A DNA stretch of 64,000 bases from Streptomyces genisteinicus (GTDB lineage Bacteria > Actinomycetota > Actinomycetes > Streptomycetales > Streptomycetaceae), in contig NZ_CP060825.1 of assembly GCF_014489615.1 (NCBI RefSeq), forward strand, positions 6,928,001 to 6,992,000, read 5' to 3'. A program made the translations under genes and the position numbers. Shown piece by piece: positions 32,378-41,208 of this stretch. Positions within the stretch are counted from its first letter, which is position 1; the number at the start of each line of letters is the position of its first letter. The notes under the pieces are model-generated. The model was not told where the DNA came from. It did not search any database and was given only the letters and a program-made list of their open reading frames with translations.

Positions 32378-32758
32378 ATGTCTGCAGAGCACCCCCCGCG
32401 CCGCGAGGTGGTCACCGGTGTGCCGCGTGCCGCACGCCGTCCGCCGGGGTACGCGCCCGCGCGTTCCGAGATCACCGAGCAGACCACCCTCGGCACCACC
32501 TACGTACGGTCCCTGATGCGCAGCCAGCTGCGCGCGGCACTGTGGGCGCTGGGCACCCTGGCGCTGTTCGTCGGCTCGCTGCCGCTGCTGTTCGCCCTGC
32601 CCGCCGCGCTCGGCGGCTCCCCGGGGTCGCCGGCTCCGTTCGTCTGGGCGGCGCTCGGATTCGGTGTGTACCCGGTGATGTGGCTGACGGCCCGCTGGTA
32701 CGTGCGCAGGGCCGAGCGCAACGAACGCGACTTCACCCGGCTCGTCGAAGGCCGCTGA
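32378..32758 (+). CDS. DUF485-like membrane protein
   Basis: This 126-residue protein has two hydrophobic segments (LWALGTLALFVGSLPLLFAL and WAALGFGVYPVMWLTARWYV), followed by RRAERNERDFTRLVE. Small two-helix DUF485 proteins are normally encoded just before acetate/pyruvate-type symporters and are thought to help them. Here the symporter start follows the stop by 3 bases, which fits that role. The N-terminal 45 residues are Pro/Arg-rich and cytosolic. Confidence 0.8.
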   Translation: MSAEHPPRREVVTGVPRAARRPPGYAPARSEITEQTTLGTTYVRSLMRSQLRAALWALGTLALFVGSLPLLFALPAALGGSPGSPAPFVWAALGFGVYPVMWLTARWYVRRAERNERDFTRLVEGR

Positions 32759-32761
32759 CAC

Positions 32762-34495
32762 GTGAACCAGACCTACGCGGTGGCCGCCGTCACCGCCGTG
32801 GTCCTCGCCACCGTCCTGATCGGCGCGCTGGGGCTGCGCATATCCCGCACCACCTCCGACTTCTACGTGGCCTCCCGCACGGTGGGGCCGGGGCTGAACG
32901 CGGCGGCCATCAGCGGCGAGTACCTCTCCGCCGCCTCCTTCCTCGGCATCGCCGGGCTGCTGCTGCTCCAGGGACCGGACATGCTGTGGTACCCCGTGGG
33001 GTACACGGCCGGCTACCTGGTCCTGCTGGTGCTCGTCGCCGCTCCGCTGCGCCGTTCCGGGGCGTACACGCTCTCCGACTTCGCCGAGGCCCGGCTGGAG
33101 TCCGCGGTGGTGCGCCGGCTGGCGAGCCTCTTCGTCGTCGGGATCGGCTGGCTCTACCTGCTGCCCCAGCTCCAGGGCGCCGGGCTGACCCTGGAGATCC
33201 TCACCGGCGCCCCGGACTGGCTGGGGTCGCTGGTGGTGGCCGTGGTGGTCATCGGGGCGGTCGCGGCGGGCGGGATGCGCAGCATCACCTTCGTCCAGGC
33301 GTTCCAGTACTGGCTGAAGCTGACCGCCCTGCTGGTGCCGGCGCTGTTCCTGGTGGCCGCGTGGGCCGGTGACGACGCCCCGCGTGCCCGGTTCGACGCG
33401 CCCGCCGTGCTGCGCGAGCACACCGACATCCGGGTCGGCGACACCGTACGCGTCGATCTCGGCGCCCCGCTGACGGTGACGGTCACCGGCACCGTCGACG
33501 GCGAGCGGCACCGCGGCGACCGCGTCACCCTCGCCCCGGGCACCCACCGGATCGAGGCGGGCACCGAGCTCGGTCTGCCGAAGGGGGCCCCGGTACCGGA
33601 GCGGACGGTGTCGGGCACGGACCCGGTCAGCTGGTCGCAGCCGCTGTCCGGGGGGCGGGACGGCTACCAGCTGTACGCGACGTACGGACTGATCCTGGCG
33701 ACATTCCTCGGCACGATGGGGCTGCCCCATGTCGCGGTCCGCTTCTACACCAGCCCCAACGGACGGGCGGCCCGGCGGACCACGCTCGTGGTGCTGGGAC
33801 TGATCGGCGCATTCTACCTGCTGCCCCCGGTCTACGGAGCGCTGGGGCGGGTGTACGCGCCGGAGCTCGCGCTCACCGGCGCGGCGGACGCGGCGGTCCT
33901 GGTGCTGCCGGAGCGGGTGATCGGGGGCCTGGCGGGGGAACTGCTGGGCGCTCTGCTCGCGGGCGGGGCGTTCGCGGCGTTCCTGTCGACGGCCTCCGGA
34001 CTGACGATGTCGGTGGCCGGGGTGATCACCCAGGACGTGCTGCCATCGCGCGGGGTGCGGCACTTCCGGCTGGCGACCCTGGTGGCCATGACGGTCCCGC
34101 TGTGCCTGTCCGTGGTGACCAGCAACGTGCCGGTCGCCGACGCCGTCGGGCTGGCGTTCGCCGTGTCGGCCTCCTCGTTCTGCCCGCTGCTGGTGCTCGG
34201 CATCTGGTGGCGGCGGCTGACGCCCCCCGGCGCGGCGGCCGGACTGGTGGCCGGCGGCGGGGCGGCGCTGACGGCCGTGATGGCGACCCGGGCGGGACTG
34301 CCCCCCGAGGGCTGGGCACACACGCTGATGGCGTGGCCCGCCGTCTGGTCGGTGCCGCTGGGCTTCCTGACCATGGTGACCGTGTCGCTGGCCACCCCCC
34401 GCCACATACCCGCGGGGGCGGCGGCGATCCTCGCCCGGCTGCACCTCCCCGAGGACCTCGCCGGCAGACAGCAGACGGAAGGTGCGGAGCGATGA
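32762..34495 (+). CDS. sodium:solute symporter, ActP/MctP type
   Basis: This 577-residue SSS-family transporter has about 13 membrane helices and family wording such as DFYVASRTVGPGLNAAAISG, YLSAASFLGIAGL and GGAFAAFLSTASGLTMSVAG. It should import a monocarboxylate such as acetate, pyruvate or propionate with sodium or protons. A hydrophilic insert (about 205-300, HTDIRVGDTVRVDLG and beta-rich wording) sits between helices, as in actinobacterial members. The start is GTG 32762. The kinase gene overlaps its stop (ATGA), so symporter and sensor are translationally coupled. Confidence 0.9.
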   Translation: MNQTYAVAAVTAVVLATVLIGALGLRISRTTSDFYVASRTVGPGLNAAAISGEYLSAASFLGIAGLLLLQGPDMLWYPVGYTAGYLVLLVLVAAPLRRSGAYTLSDFAEARLESAVVRRLASLFVVGIGWLYLLPQLQGAGLTLEILTGAPDWLGSLVVAVVVIGAVAAGGMRSITFVQAFQYWLKLTALLVPALFLVAAWAGDDAPRARFDAPAVLREHTDIRVGDTVRVDLGAPLTVTVTGTVDGERHRGDRVTLAPGTHRIEAGTELGLPKGAPVPERTVSGTDPVSWSQPLSGGRDGYQLYATYGLILATFLGTMGLPHVAVRFYTSPNGRAARRTTLVVLGLIGAFYLLPPVYGALGRVYAPELALTGAADAAVLVLPERVIGGLAGELLGALLAGGAFAAFLSTASGLTMSVAGVITQDVLPSRGVRHFRLATLVAMTVPLCLSVVTSNVPVADAVGLAFAVSASSFCPLLVLGIWWRRLTPPGAAAGLVAGGGAALTAVMATRAGLPPEGWAHTLMAWPAVWSVPLGFLTMVTVSLATPRHIPAGAAAILARLHLPEDLAGRQQTEGAER

Positions 34496-35712
34496 CGGGC
34501 ATGGAGGCGGCGGCGCTCGCCGCCGCGGGCGCGGTGCTGCTCGCCGTCGGGTTCGCGGCGGGCAGGGGCACCGCGCGGCGGGGCGCCAAGGCGGACCTCG
34601 ACCTCGGCACACCGGTCGAACGCGCCACCTTCCACACCCTGCACACGGCATCGCTGGCGGCGCCGCCGCTGCGGGCGGGGCTCACCGAGGACACGGCCCG
34701 CAAGGCCGCCCGCAGGCTGCGGTCGCTGCTCGGCACGGAGGCCCTGTGCCTGACCGACCGGGAGCGGGTGCTCGCCTGGGACGGTCCGGGCGGCGACCAC
34801 CACCGGGAGCAGGTGATGGTCCGGGTCGCCGAAGTGCTCGGGTCCGGGCGCAGCCAGAGCGTGCGCTCGGAGTGCGCGGACCTGGAGTGCCCGCTGCGCT
34901 GGTTCGTGATCGCCCCGCTCAGCGGTGAGGAGGGGGTGCTCGGCACCCTCGTCGCCTACGGCTCGCGGGAGTCGGCGGTCCTGGTGCGGGCGGCGACCGA
35001 GGTCGCCCGGTGGGTGTCGGTGCAGCTGGAGCTGGCCGAGCTGGACCGCTCGCGCACCCGGCTGATCGAGGCGGAGATCCGTGCCCTGCGGGCCCAGATC
35101 TCGCCGCACTTCATCTTCAACTCACTGGCGGCCATCGCCTCGTTCGTGCGCACCGATCCGGAACGCGCCCGGGACCTGCTGCTGGAGTTCGCCGACTTCA
35201 CCCGGTACTCGTTCCGCCGGCACGGCGATTTCACCACCCTCGCCGACGAACTGCGCTGCATCGAGCAGTACCTGGCCCTGGCCGGGGCGCGGTTCGGCGA
35301 CCGGCTGAAGGTCACCCTCCAGGTGGCGCCCGAGGTGCTGCCGGTGACGCTGCCATTCCTGTGTCTGCAACCGCTGGTCGAGAACGCGGTCAAGCACGGG
35401 CTGGAGGACTCGCGCGCCGAGTGCCGGGTCACCATCGCCGCCCGGGACGCGGGCGCCGAGGCCGTCGTGACCATCGAGGACGACGGCGTCGGCATGGACC
35501 CCGAGGTGCTGCGCGCGATCCTGGCCGGCCGGGGGCCCACGGCATCGGGCATCGGGCTGCTCAACGTCGACGAGCGGCTGCGCCAGGTCTACGGGGACGA
35601 CCACGGGCTGGTGATCGAGACGGCCGCGGGCGCCGGGATGAAGATCACCGTCCGCGTGCCCAAGTACCGGGCGGGCGTGCACTCGTCGTCCGGCCGGCGG
35701 GTCGTCGGCTGA
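34492..35712 (+). CDS. LytS-like sensor histidine kinase
   Basis: This 406-residue kinase has one N-terminal membrane helix, then a GAF-like region (about 60-175). The His_kinase domain contains ISPHFIFNSL (H206) and the HATPase has LVENAVKHGLED and IGLLNVDERL. This is the partner class of LytTR regulators. In E. coli the BtsS/BtsR and YpdA/YpdB pairs sense pyruvate and drive carboxylate carriers, and the symporter coupling here points the same way. There is no long multi-helix 5TM-LYT domain, so ligand entry or symporter contact may do the sensing. Confidence 0.9.
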   Translation: MTGMEAAALAAAGAVLLAVGFAAGRGTARRGAKADLDLGTPVERATFHTLHTASLAAPPLRAGLTEDTARKAARRLRSLLGTEALCLTDRERVLAWDGPGGDHHREQVMVRVAEVLGSGRSQSVRSECADLECPLRWFVIAPLSGEEGVLGTLVAYGSRESAVLVRAATEVARWVSVQLELAELDRSRTRLIEAEIRALRAQISPHFIFNSLAAIASFVRTDPERARDLLLEFADFTRYSFRRHGDFTTLADELRCIEQYLALAGARFGDRLKVTLQVAPEVLPVTLPFLCLQPLVENAVKHGLEDSRAECRVTIAARDAGAEAVVTIEDDGVGMDPEVLRAILAGRGPTASGIGLLNVDERLRQVYGDDHGLVIETAAGAGMKITVRVPKYRAGVHSSSGRRVVG

Positions 35713-35727
35713 GCCGTCCGGCGGCGC

Positions 35728-36228
35728 TCACCAGAGGCGGACGGCCAGGTGGCCGAGCGGCAGGCCCAGCTCCCAGGCGGGCGTCCACGCCCTGCGGCTC
35801 TCGTCGACGCTGCCGGGGCGCGGGCGGGAGGGGTGCCACGGTTCGAGGTCGCCGAGGTCCGTGGCGTACACGTGGGTGGTGCGCAGCCAGTGCCAGGTTG
35901 CCGTCGCGAGTGCCAGGTCGGGGTCGGGGCCGCCGTGCCGCTCCCGGGCGGCGAGCCGGTCGCCGACCCAGTCGGGCCAGGGCCGCCCGGCGGCGGTGAG
36001 GGAGAGCCACTCGTCGGTGTCCGGCGCGCCTCCGGCGGCGAACGTTCCGGCGGCGGCGCCGTCGCCCAGGTGGACGGTGAGGGCGAGGACGCGCTGTCCC
36101 GCGCGGAACTCCAGGGAGCCCGGGGGCACCAGCCCGCCGGTGCGCAGGATCACGTCCGCCGTGTACTCGGCGCACAGCCAGGACATCGGGACGGCCAGCC
36201 CCGCCCCTCCGGTGCTCTCGGGCCGCAT
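35728..36228 (-). CDS. conserved protein of unknown function downstream of the sigma gene
   Basis: This 166-residue protein contains VPMSWLCAEYTADVILRTGG, QRVLALTVHLGDG and TATWHWLRTTHVYATDLGDLEPWHP. It is Trp-rich with no signal peptide, membrane helix or zinc motif, so it is not an obvious anti-sigma factor. GGGGGAAGG precedes ATG 36228; an upstream ATG at 36336 would overlap the sigma gene. It follows that gene by about 80 bases on the same strand and is probably co-transcribed. I do not recognise the family. Confidence 0.6.
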   Translation of the reverse strand: MRPESTGGAGLAVPMSWLCAEYTADVILRTGGLVPPGSLEFRAGQRVLALTVHLGDGAAAGTFAAGGAPDTDEWLSLTAAGRPWPDWVGDRLAARERHGGPDPDLALATATWHWLRTTHVYATDLGDLEPWHPSRPRPGSVDESRRAWTPAWELGLPLGHLAVRLW

Positions 36229-36311
36229 GCCTTCCCCCACCTTCGACGTCGGTTCTCCGGGTCTCGTGCACGAGCCTCCACCGTCTGCGACGGCCCGGGG
36301 CCCCGAATGGC

Positions 36312-36929
36312 TCAACTGCGGCGTGACGTTCGGCATACGGAGGCGCCGAGGCCGTGCCCGGTGGGGGAGTCGCGTACGACCGTGGTCCGCGGGGCGGGTG
36401 GGACGGGCCGCCTGCTGTAGCCGGGCAGGCCGCGGGCGAGCGCCCGCAGCGCGTAGTGGGAGCGCGACTTCACGGTGCCGGGCGGGATGCCGAGCGCCTC
36501 GGCGGCCTCGTTGACGCTCAGGCCGTGGAAGTAGATCTTCACCAGTACGGCGCGGTGCTCGGGGCTGAGGGAGCCGACGGCGGCCCGTACGTCGAGTGCG
36601 GCGACGGCGCTCTCGGTGCGGTCCGCCGGGTCGGGGGTGGTGGCGAGGACGCCGTCGCCGATCTCGGCGGGGCGGGCGAGCCGGGAGCGCCGGGCGTCGA
36701 TGGCGAGGCGGCGGCCGACGGTGAACAGCCACGGCCGCATGGACTCGTAGGGGGCGTCGAACGCCTCGGGGTGCTGCCACGCGCGCACCAGCGTCTCCTG
36801 GAGCAGGTCCTCGGCGCGCTGCTGGTCCCCGTACGTCAGGCCGAGCAGGAAACTCAGCAGCGCGGGCCCGTGCTCGCGCTGGAGTTCCGCCATGGCCCTC
36901 TCGTCGGTGGTCGCGGTCGCCGTCGCCAT
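36312..36929 (-). CDS. ECF RNA polymerase sigma factor
   Basis: This 205-residue sigma factor has region 2 with AEDLLQETLVRAWQHPEAF and MRPWLFTVGRRLAIDARR, and region 4 with LSPEHRAVLVKIYFHGLSVN and GIPPGTVKSRSHYALRAL. The C-terminal 35 residues are a loose extension. AAGGGG lies eight bases before ATG 36929. Relatives of this type usually have a zinc-finger anti-sigma gene directly downstream. Here the next gene is unrelated, and such an anti-sigma lies 5.6 kb away at 30045-30710. Confidence 0.92.
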   Translation of the reverse strand: MATATATTDERAMAELQREHGPALLSFLLGLTYGDQQRAEDLLQETLVRAWQHPEAFDAPYESMRPWLFTVGRRLAIDARRSRLARPAEIGDGVLATTPDPADRTESAVAALDVRAAVGSLSPEHRAVLVKIYFHGLSVNEAAEALGIPPGTVKSRSHYALRALARGLPGYSRRPVPPAPRTTVVRDSPTGHGLGASVCRTSRRS

Positions 36930-37485
36930 TGCCAACACCCCTTCACCCGTAGGTCGCCGTCACGTGGCGTATACGAACGCATCGGGCGGCGCCGCGACAG
37001 ACGCCGTACCGGGGTCGTCGGCGAACGGTCGCACCGGGCGGTGAGTGGTGCGGTGAACGGTCGGCCGGGGTGCCGGACCGGTGGCCGTGCGGCGGGCGGT
37101 CGCACCGTCCGGCGCCCGCGGCCGCCTCGCGGCCGGTTGTGCCGCGCGCTCCGGCCTCCGGCCTCCGACGGGCCGCGGTCGGGGAGGCGGGGCGGCCTTC
37201 CGGGGTCCGGTGTCTCCCGGCCCCCGCCCGGTCGTGCGGTCCGGGATCTCCGGACGTGCCGCGCCTCCCGGCCCCGGCACCCGGCAGGCCGCTGTCCGGG
37301 ACCCCGGGCCCCGGTCAGCCGCCGCCCGTCAGGCGCGGTCGCCGGGCGGTGGCGGCCCGTGGGAGCGGTGCCGAGGGCGGCCGTTGCAGCGACCCGGCGG
37401 TGGCGTCGCTTGACTCGTCCGGGCCGCCCCTGTCTCGTCGGCAGTCCGATATGCCGTAAATAAGATAATTCGGAGGCTGGTTGCG
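36930..37485. other. 556-base gap between sigma and capA-like genes
   Basis: Both flanking genes start here and read outward. Open frames inside are low-complexity Arg/Pro translations. An AT-rich island at 37449-37470 with TAAGAT (37461-37466) is the likely -10 region or leader of the CapA-like gene, and CGGAGG (37471-37476) is its ribosome site. No other structure is seen. Confidence 0.5.
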
Positions 37486-38700
37486 ATGCCCTCGACCCCA
37501 CCCCGCCCGCGCGGCCGCCGCCCCGGCCGCACCGCGCTCGCCTGCGCCGCCCTCGCCGCCTTGGCCTGTGCCGCCGGCTGCGCGGCCGACCCCGCCCGGC
37601 CGCGGACGGCGCCCCCCGCCGGACAGGCCCCCTCCGCGGCCGGGGGCGCCCGTGCCGCCGAGCGCCCCTTCACCCTGGCCGCCAGCGGCGACGTCCTCCC
37701 GCACGCGTCCGTGATCCAACAGGCCGCCGCCGACGCGGGCGGCACCGGACACGACTTCCGCCCCATGCTCGCCGGAGTCGCCCCGGTCGTCTCCGCCGCC
37801 GACCTGGCCATCTGCCACATGGAGACCGTGTACGGCGAGAACGGCGACTACAGCGGCTACCCCTCCTTCAAGTCCCCGCCCGAGATCGCCCGCGCCCTCG
37901 CCGACACCGGCTACGACTCCTGCTCCACGGCCTCCAACCACACCCTCGACGACGGCGCGCCCGGCATCGCCCGCACCCTCGACGCCCTCGACCGTGCCGG
38001 CGTCGCCCACGCCGGGTCCGCCCGCACCGAGCAGGAGGCCGGCCGGCCCGCCCGGCTCACGGCCGGCGGCGCCGAGGTGGCCCAGCTCGCCTACACCTAC
38101 GGCACCAACGACATCCCGCTGCCCGAGGACCGCCCGTGGAGCGTGGCGCTCATCGACCGTCAGCGGATCGTCGACGACGCCCGCGCCGCCCGCCGGGCGG
38201 GTGCCGACGTCGTCGTGGTCAGCCTCCACTGGGGCACCGAATGGCAGACCGCCCCCGACGGCCGGCAGCTCGCCCTCGCCCGCGAACTGACCGCCTCCGC
38301 GACCGGCGGCCGCCCGGACATCGACCTCATCCTCGGCACCCACGCCCACGTCCCCCAGGCGTACGAGAAGGTGAACGGCACCTGGGTCGTCTACGGCATG
38401 GGCGACCAGATCGCCGGCGCGATGATCAACTACGAGGGCGTCCACGACCCTCGCGGCAACCATGGCTCCATCGCCCGGTTCACCTTCTCCCCGCCCGCGA
38501 CGCCCGGGGAGCGCTGGGAGGTCACCCGCGCCGAGTACGTCCCGCAGTGGATGGACACCGTCGCGGGCCGGGTCGTCAACCTGGCCGACGCCGTCGCGAA
38601 GGGCTCCGCCCGGCCGGAGCACCACACCGCGCTGGCCGCCGTCACCGCGGCGGTCCTCGGCCGCGGCGCGGCCGGGGACGGCCTGGTCATGGGCCGCTGA
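37486..38700 (+). CDS. CapA-family lipoprotein (PgsA-like metallophosphatase fold)
   Basis: This 404-residue protein has a lipobox (ALACAAGC, C27) and a CapA domain: LAASGDVLPH, AICHMETVYG, TASNHTLDDG, SLHWGTEW and LGTHAHVPQ, the metallophosphatase-like motifs. CapA proteins act in poly-gamma-glutamate capsule systems, but many stand-alone copies in actinobacteria have unknown roles, and no pgsB or pgsC is nearby. CGGAGG is nine bases before ATG 37486. The family assignment is firm; the function is not. Confidence 0.88.
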   Translation: MPSTPPRPRGRRPGRTALACAALAALACAAGCAADPARPRTAPPAGQAPSAAGGARAAERPFTLAASGDVLPHASVIQQAAADAGGTGHDFRPMLAGVAPVVSAADLAICHMETVYGENGDYSGYPSFKSPPEIARALADTGYDSCSTASNHTLDDGAPGIARTLDALDRAGVAHAGSARTEQEAGRPARLTAGGAEVAQLAYTYGTNDIPLPEDRPWSVALIDRQRIVDDARAARRAGADVVVVSLHWGTEWQTAPDGRQLALARELTASATGGRPDIDLILGTHAHVPQAYEKVNGTWVVYGMGDQIAGAMINYEGVHDPRGNHGSIARFTFSPPATPGERWEVTRAEYVPQWMDTVAGRVVNLADAVAKGSARPEHHTALAAVTAAVLGRGAAGDGLVMGR

Positions 38701-38710
38701 GCCCACGGGG

Positions 38711-39175
38711 TCAGGGCACGACCGTCACCGGCCAGCGGCCCGCCTTGACCAGGCGGACCGCGACCGACCCGACGATCCGGTGCCCCGCCGACTCCGACGC
38801 GCCCACCACCACGGCGTCCGCCTTCAGTTCGTCGGCCGCGGTGACCAGTCCCGTGTACGGGTCACCGCGGAAGGTGTGGAACTCCCACCGCACGTCCCAG
38901 ACGCCGCGCAGCCTCTCGGCGGCCGCACGGATCTCGGCGGCCAGCCCCTCGGCGATCTCCTCGGTGGTGCCGGCCACCGGTACCCCGAGCGCCGCACCCG
39001 CCGGCATCACCGGCTGCACGTACACGATCGCCAGCAGCGCCCCCTGACGGCGGGCGAGCCCGCCGGCGTAAGCGGCTGCCCGCAGCGACGAGTCCGACCC
39101 GTCCACTCCGGCGACGATCACCTTCGGCCCGTCCGTGCCGCGTTCGAACCCCTGGGACGGCTGTCGCTGAGTCAC
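38711..39175 (-). CDS. universal stress protein
   Basis: This 154-residue UspA-fold protein begins its domain with VIVAGVDGSDSSLRAAAYAG and ends with the ATP-binding signature VVVGASESAGHRIVGSVAVR, followed by PVTVV. A single Usp domain is present. The start is uncertain: GTG 39175 has a closely placed GAAGG, and the frame is open upstream. It converges on the CapA-like gene with only 10 bases between stops and no hairpin. Confidence 0.88.
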   Translation of the reverse strand: MTQRQPSQGFERGTDGPKVIVAGVDGSDSSLRAAAYAGGLARRQGALLAIVYVQPVMPAGAALGVPVAGTTEEIAEGLAAEIRAAAERLRGVWDVRWEFHTFRGDPYTGLVTAADELKADAVVVGASESAGHRIVGSVAVRLVKAGRWPVTVVP

Positions 39176-39311
39176 GCCTTCGAGGCTAACCGCCCGGCCG
39201 GCGGACCGGCCGTCCGGGCCGCCGCCCCGCCCCTTGCGCCAGCCGGGTTGAATCCGCCGCCTCCCCGTGTCGGTCGTGCGTGCGGGGCGACGGCCGTGCG
39301 AGCAGTGGGCC

Positions 39312-40166
39312 ATGGAAAAGGATCAGCCACTCGTTCCGCGCCGCTCCGTACTGCGTGTCGCCGCCGCCCTCTCCGGCGCCGCGGTCCTGGGAGGTCTGCT
39401 GGCCACCGAACGCTCGGGCATGCCCGAGCGTGCCGCGCCCGGCGGCAGACCCGGGGCGGCACCCCCGGCCAGGGGCCCCGAGGCCGCCGCCCGCCCTCAG
39501 CAGGCATCCGCCTACCGCCTGCAGCCCATGACCGCGCAGGCGCCCCTCGCCCGGCGCGCCCTGCCGCCGGTCCGCACCCGTCCGCTCCTGGAGCTGCCCG
39601 GCGAGGGCCGGACCATGGTCCTCACCTTCGACGACGGACCCGATCCGCGCTACACCCCCGCCGTTCTCGAGACACTGCGCGCCCACGGCGTGCCCGCCAT
39701 GTTCTTCGTCTGCGGGGAGATGGCCCGGTACCACCCCGACCTGCTGCGCGAGATGGCCGACGGCGGGCATCTGATCGGCAACCACACCTGGTCCCACCCG
39801 CTCGTGCCGGGACTCGCCCCGTCCGCGATCCGCCGCGAACTGGGCCGCACCAGCGACATCGTCGAGAAGACGGTCGGCGCGGCACCGCGCTGGTACCGCG
39901 CCCCGTACGGGGCCTGGAACAAGCACTCCTTCGAGATCGGCGCCGAACTCGGCATGGAGCCGCTCGCCTGGACCGTGGACACCCTGGACTGGACGGAGCC
40001 CGGCACCGGCACGATCGTCCGCCGGGTCATGGACGGCGCCGCCCCCGGCGTGGTGGTGCTCTCCCACGACGCCGGGGGCGACCGCTCCCAGAGCGTCGCC
40101 GCGCTGCGCCGCTACCTCCCGCGCCTCGTCGACGCCGGCTACCGCATCACCGTCCCCCGCGTCTGA
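39312..40166 (+). CDS. secreted polysaccharide deacetylase (NodB fold)
   Basis: This 284-residue protein has an exported start with a twin arginine (PRRSVLRVAAALSGAAVLGG), so Tat export is possible. The catalytic NodB domain has TFDDGPD (D107, D108), HTWSHP (H158, H162), RAPYG and LSHDAGG. It should remove acetyl groups from peptidoglycan or another amino-sugar polymer outside the cell. The nearby sortase and secreted proteins are also surface factors. ATG 39312 is chosen because the signal sequence starts there. Confidence 0.9.
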   Translation: MEKDQPLVPRRSVLRVAAALSGAAVLGGLLATERSGMPERAAPGGRPGAAPPARGPEAAARPQQASAYRLQPMTAQAPLARRALPPVRTRPLLELPGEGRTMVLTFDDGPDPRYTPAVLETLRAHGVPAMFFVCGEMARYHPDLLREMADGGHLIGNHTWSHPLVPGLAPSAIRRELGRTSDIVEKTVGAAPRWYRAPYGAWNKHSFEIGAELGMEPLAWTVDTLDWTEPGTGTIVRRVMDGAAPGVVVLSHDAGGDRSQSVAALRRYLPRLVDAGYRITVPRV

Positions 40167-40182
40167 GGCCCCCGCCCCCGGT

Positions 40183-40243
40183 CCGTACGTCATGTCCGGA
40201 GCCCCCGCGGCACCGCCGCGGGGGCTCCGGACATGACGTACGG
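40183..40243. terminator. 28-bp perfect hairpin terminator, deacetylase / sortase
   Basis: Arms 40183-40210 and 40216-40243 are perfectly complementary over 28 bp with a 5-base loop. It lies between the stops of two convergent genes and must serve both. It is the longest perfect stem I found in the window. Confidence 0.92.
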
Positions 40244-40247
40244 CGGG

Positions 40248-40919
40248 TCAGCGCGTCTTGACCATCCGCGCGAAGACGACGACGTTGCCGTCGTAGCCGT
40301 CCGCCTTGGTGTAGCCGCCGCCGCAGGTGATCACCCGCAGCTCCGGCTGGCCGGTGTCGCCGTAGACCCGCACCCCCGGGAAGTCGTGCTTGGAGAAGAC
40401 CTCCACGCCGTAGACCTCGAAGACCGCTACCCGGCCGTCGAGGCGGGGCACCTCGACGAGCTGGCCCTTCTTCACCGAACCGAGGCCGTAGAAGACGGCG
40501 GGGCCCGCCTGGTTGTCGACATGGCCCACGATCACGGCGGTGCCGCGCTGGCCGGGGGCGACGCCGTTCTGGAACCAGCCCGCGAGATTCGGGTCCTGCG
40601 GCGGCGGCGCCGCGATCCAGCCCTTGTCGTCGAGCCCGACGTCCATGATCGGGGCGTCGACGTCGATGGACGGCAGCCGCACCGTGGCCGGGGGCGCGTA
40701 CGGCAGCGGTTCGAGCGGCACCGGCAGGAACGTCTCCCCGGTGTGGCTGCCGAGGGACGCCGCCGCGGCGGGCTGCGGCGGACCGAGCCCGACGTCGACG
40801 CCGTTCTTCATGAGCGCGATCCCGCTGAGCATGACGAGCGCCAGCACGCCCCAGGGCGAGCGCCGTCCCCGCTCCCTGCCGAAGGTGTCCCGGCTCGTGG
40901 TTCTCCCCTTAATGCGCAT
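40248..40919 (-). CDS. class F sortase
   Basis: This 223-residue sortase has one N-terminal membrane helix (WGVLALVMLSGIALM) and the catalytic triad in VGHVDN (H133), VITCGGGY (C199) and VVVFARMV (R218). Class F sortases are common in actinobacteria and cleave LPxTG-like sorting signals; their substrates are mostly unknown. No LPxTG protein is seen in the window. The two small secreted proteins that follow (41209 and 41808) end in a hydrophobic segment and Arg cluster, but I see no sorting motif in them. Confidence 0.9.
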   Translation of the reverse strand: MRIKGRTTSRDTFGRERGRRSPWGVLALVMLSGIALMKNGVDVGLGPPQPAAAASLGSHTGETFLPVPLEPLPYAPPATVRLPSIDVDAPIMDVGLDDKGWIAAPPPQDPNLAGWFQNGVAPGQRGTAVIVGHVDNQAGPAVFYGLGSVKKGQLVEVPRLDGRVAVFEVYGVEVFSKHDFPGVRVYGDTGQPELRVITCGGGYTKADGYDGNVVVFARMVKTR

Positions 40920-41208
40920 GCAGGCACGCTAAGCACGCGCGCCCGGGGCGGCGATCAGGGAAGGGCGAACGGGTGGCGGGGCCAGTCGGGGTGACCCATC
41001 CGAGTAACGAGCGGATAAATACATCTGACGGTCTGTGACCTGCGACTCCGTCAGGTCGGGGCGGCGCGGCGCGGCGTGTCGCCTCACCGGGGTGGCCCAA
41101 GCCCGAAATGCGAGGGATGCCACCCTCGGTGATGGTTCCTGGTGGAAGGCGTCCTCGTCGAATATCCCGGAGCGCCGCTTCGGAGCGTCTTCCGCTGGAG
41201 GTTCAACG

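Noticed and set aside
32282..34651. Long minus-strand frame over the symporter gene
   Set aside because: The translation is low-complexity Gln/Arg/Gly, and the plus strand encodes an unmistakable SSS transporter.
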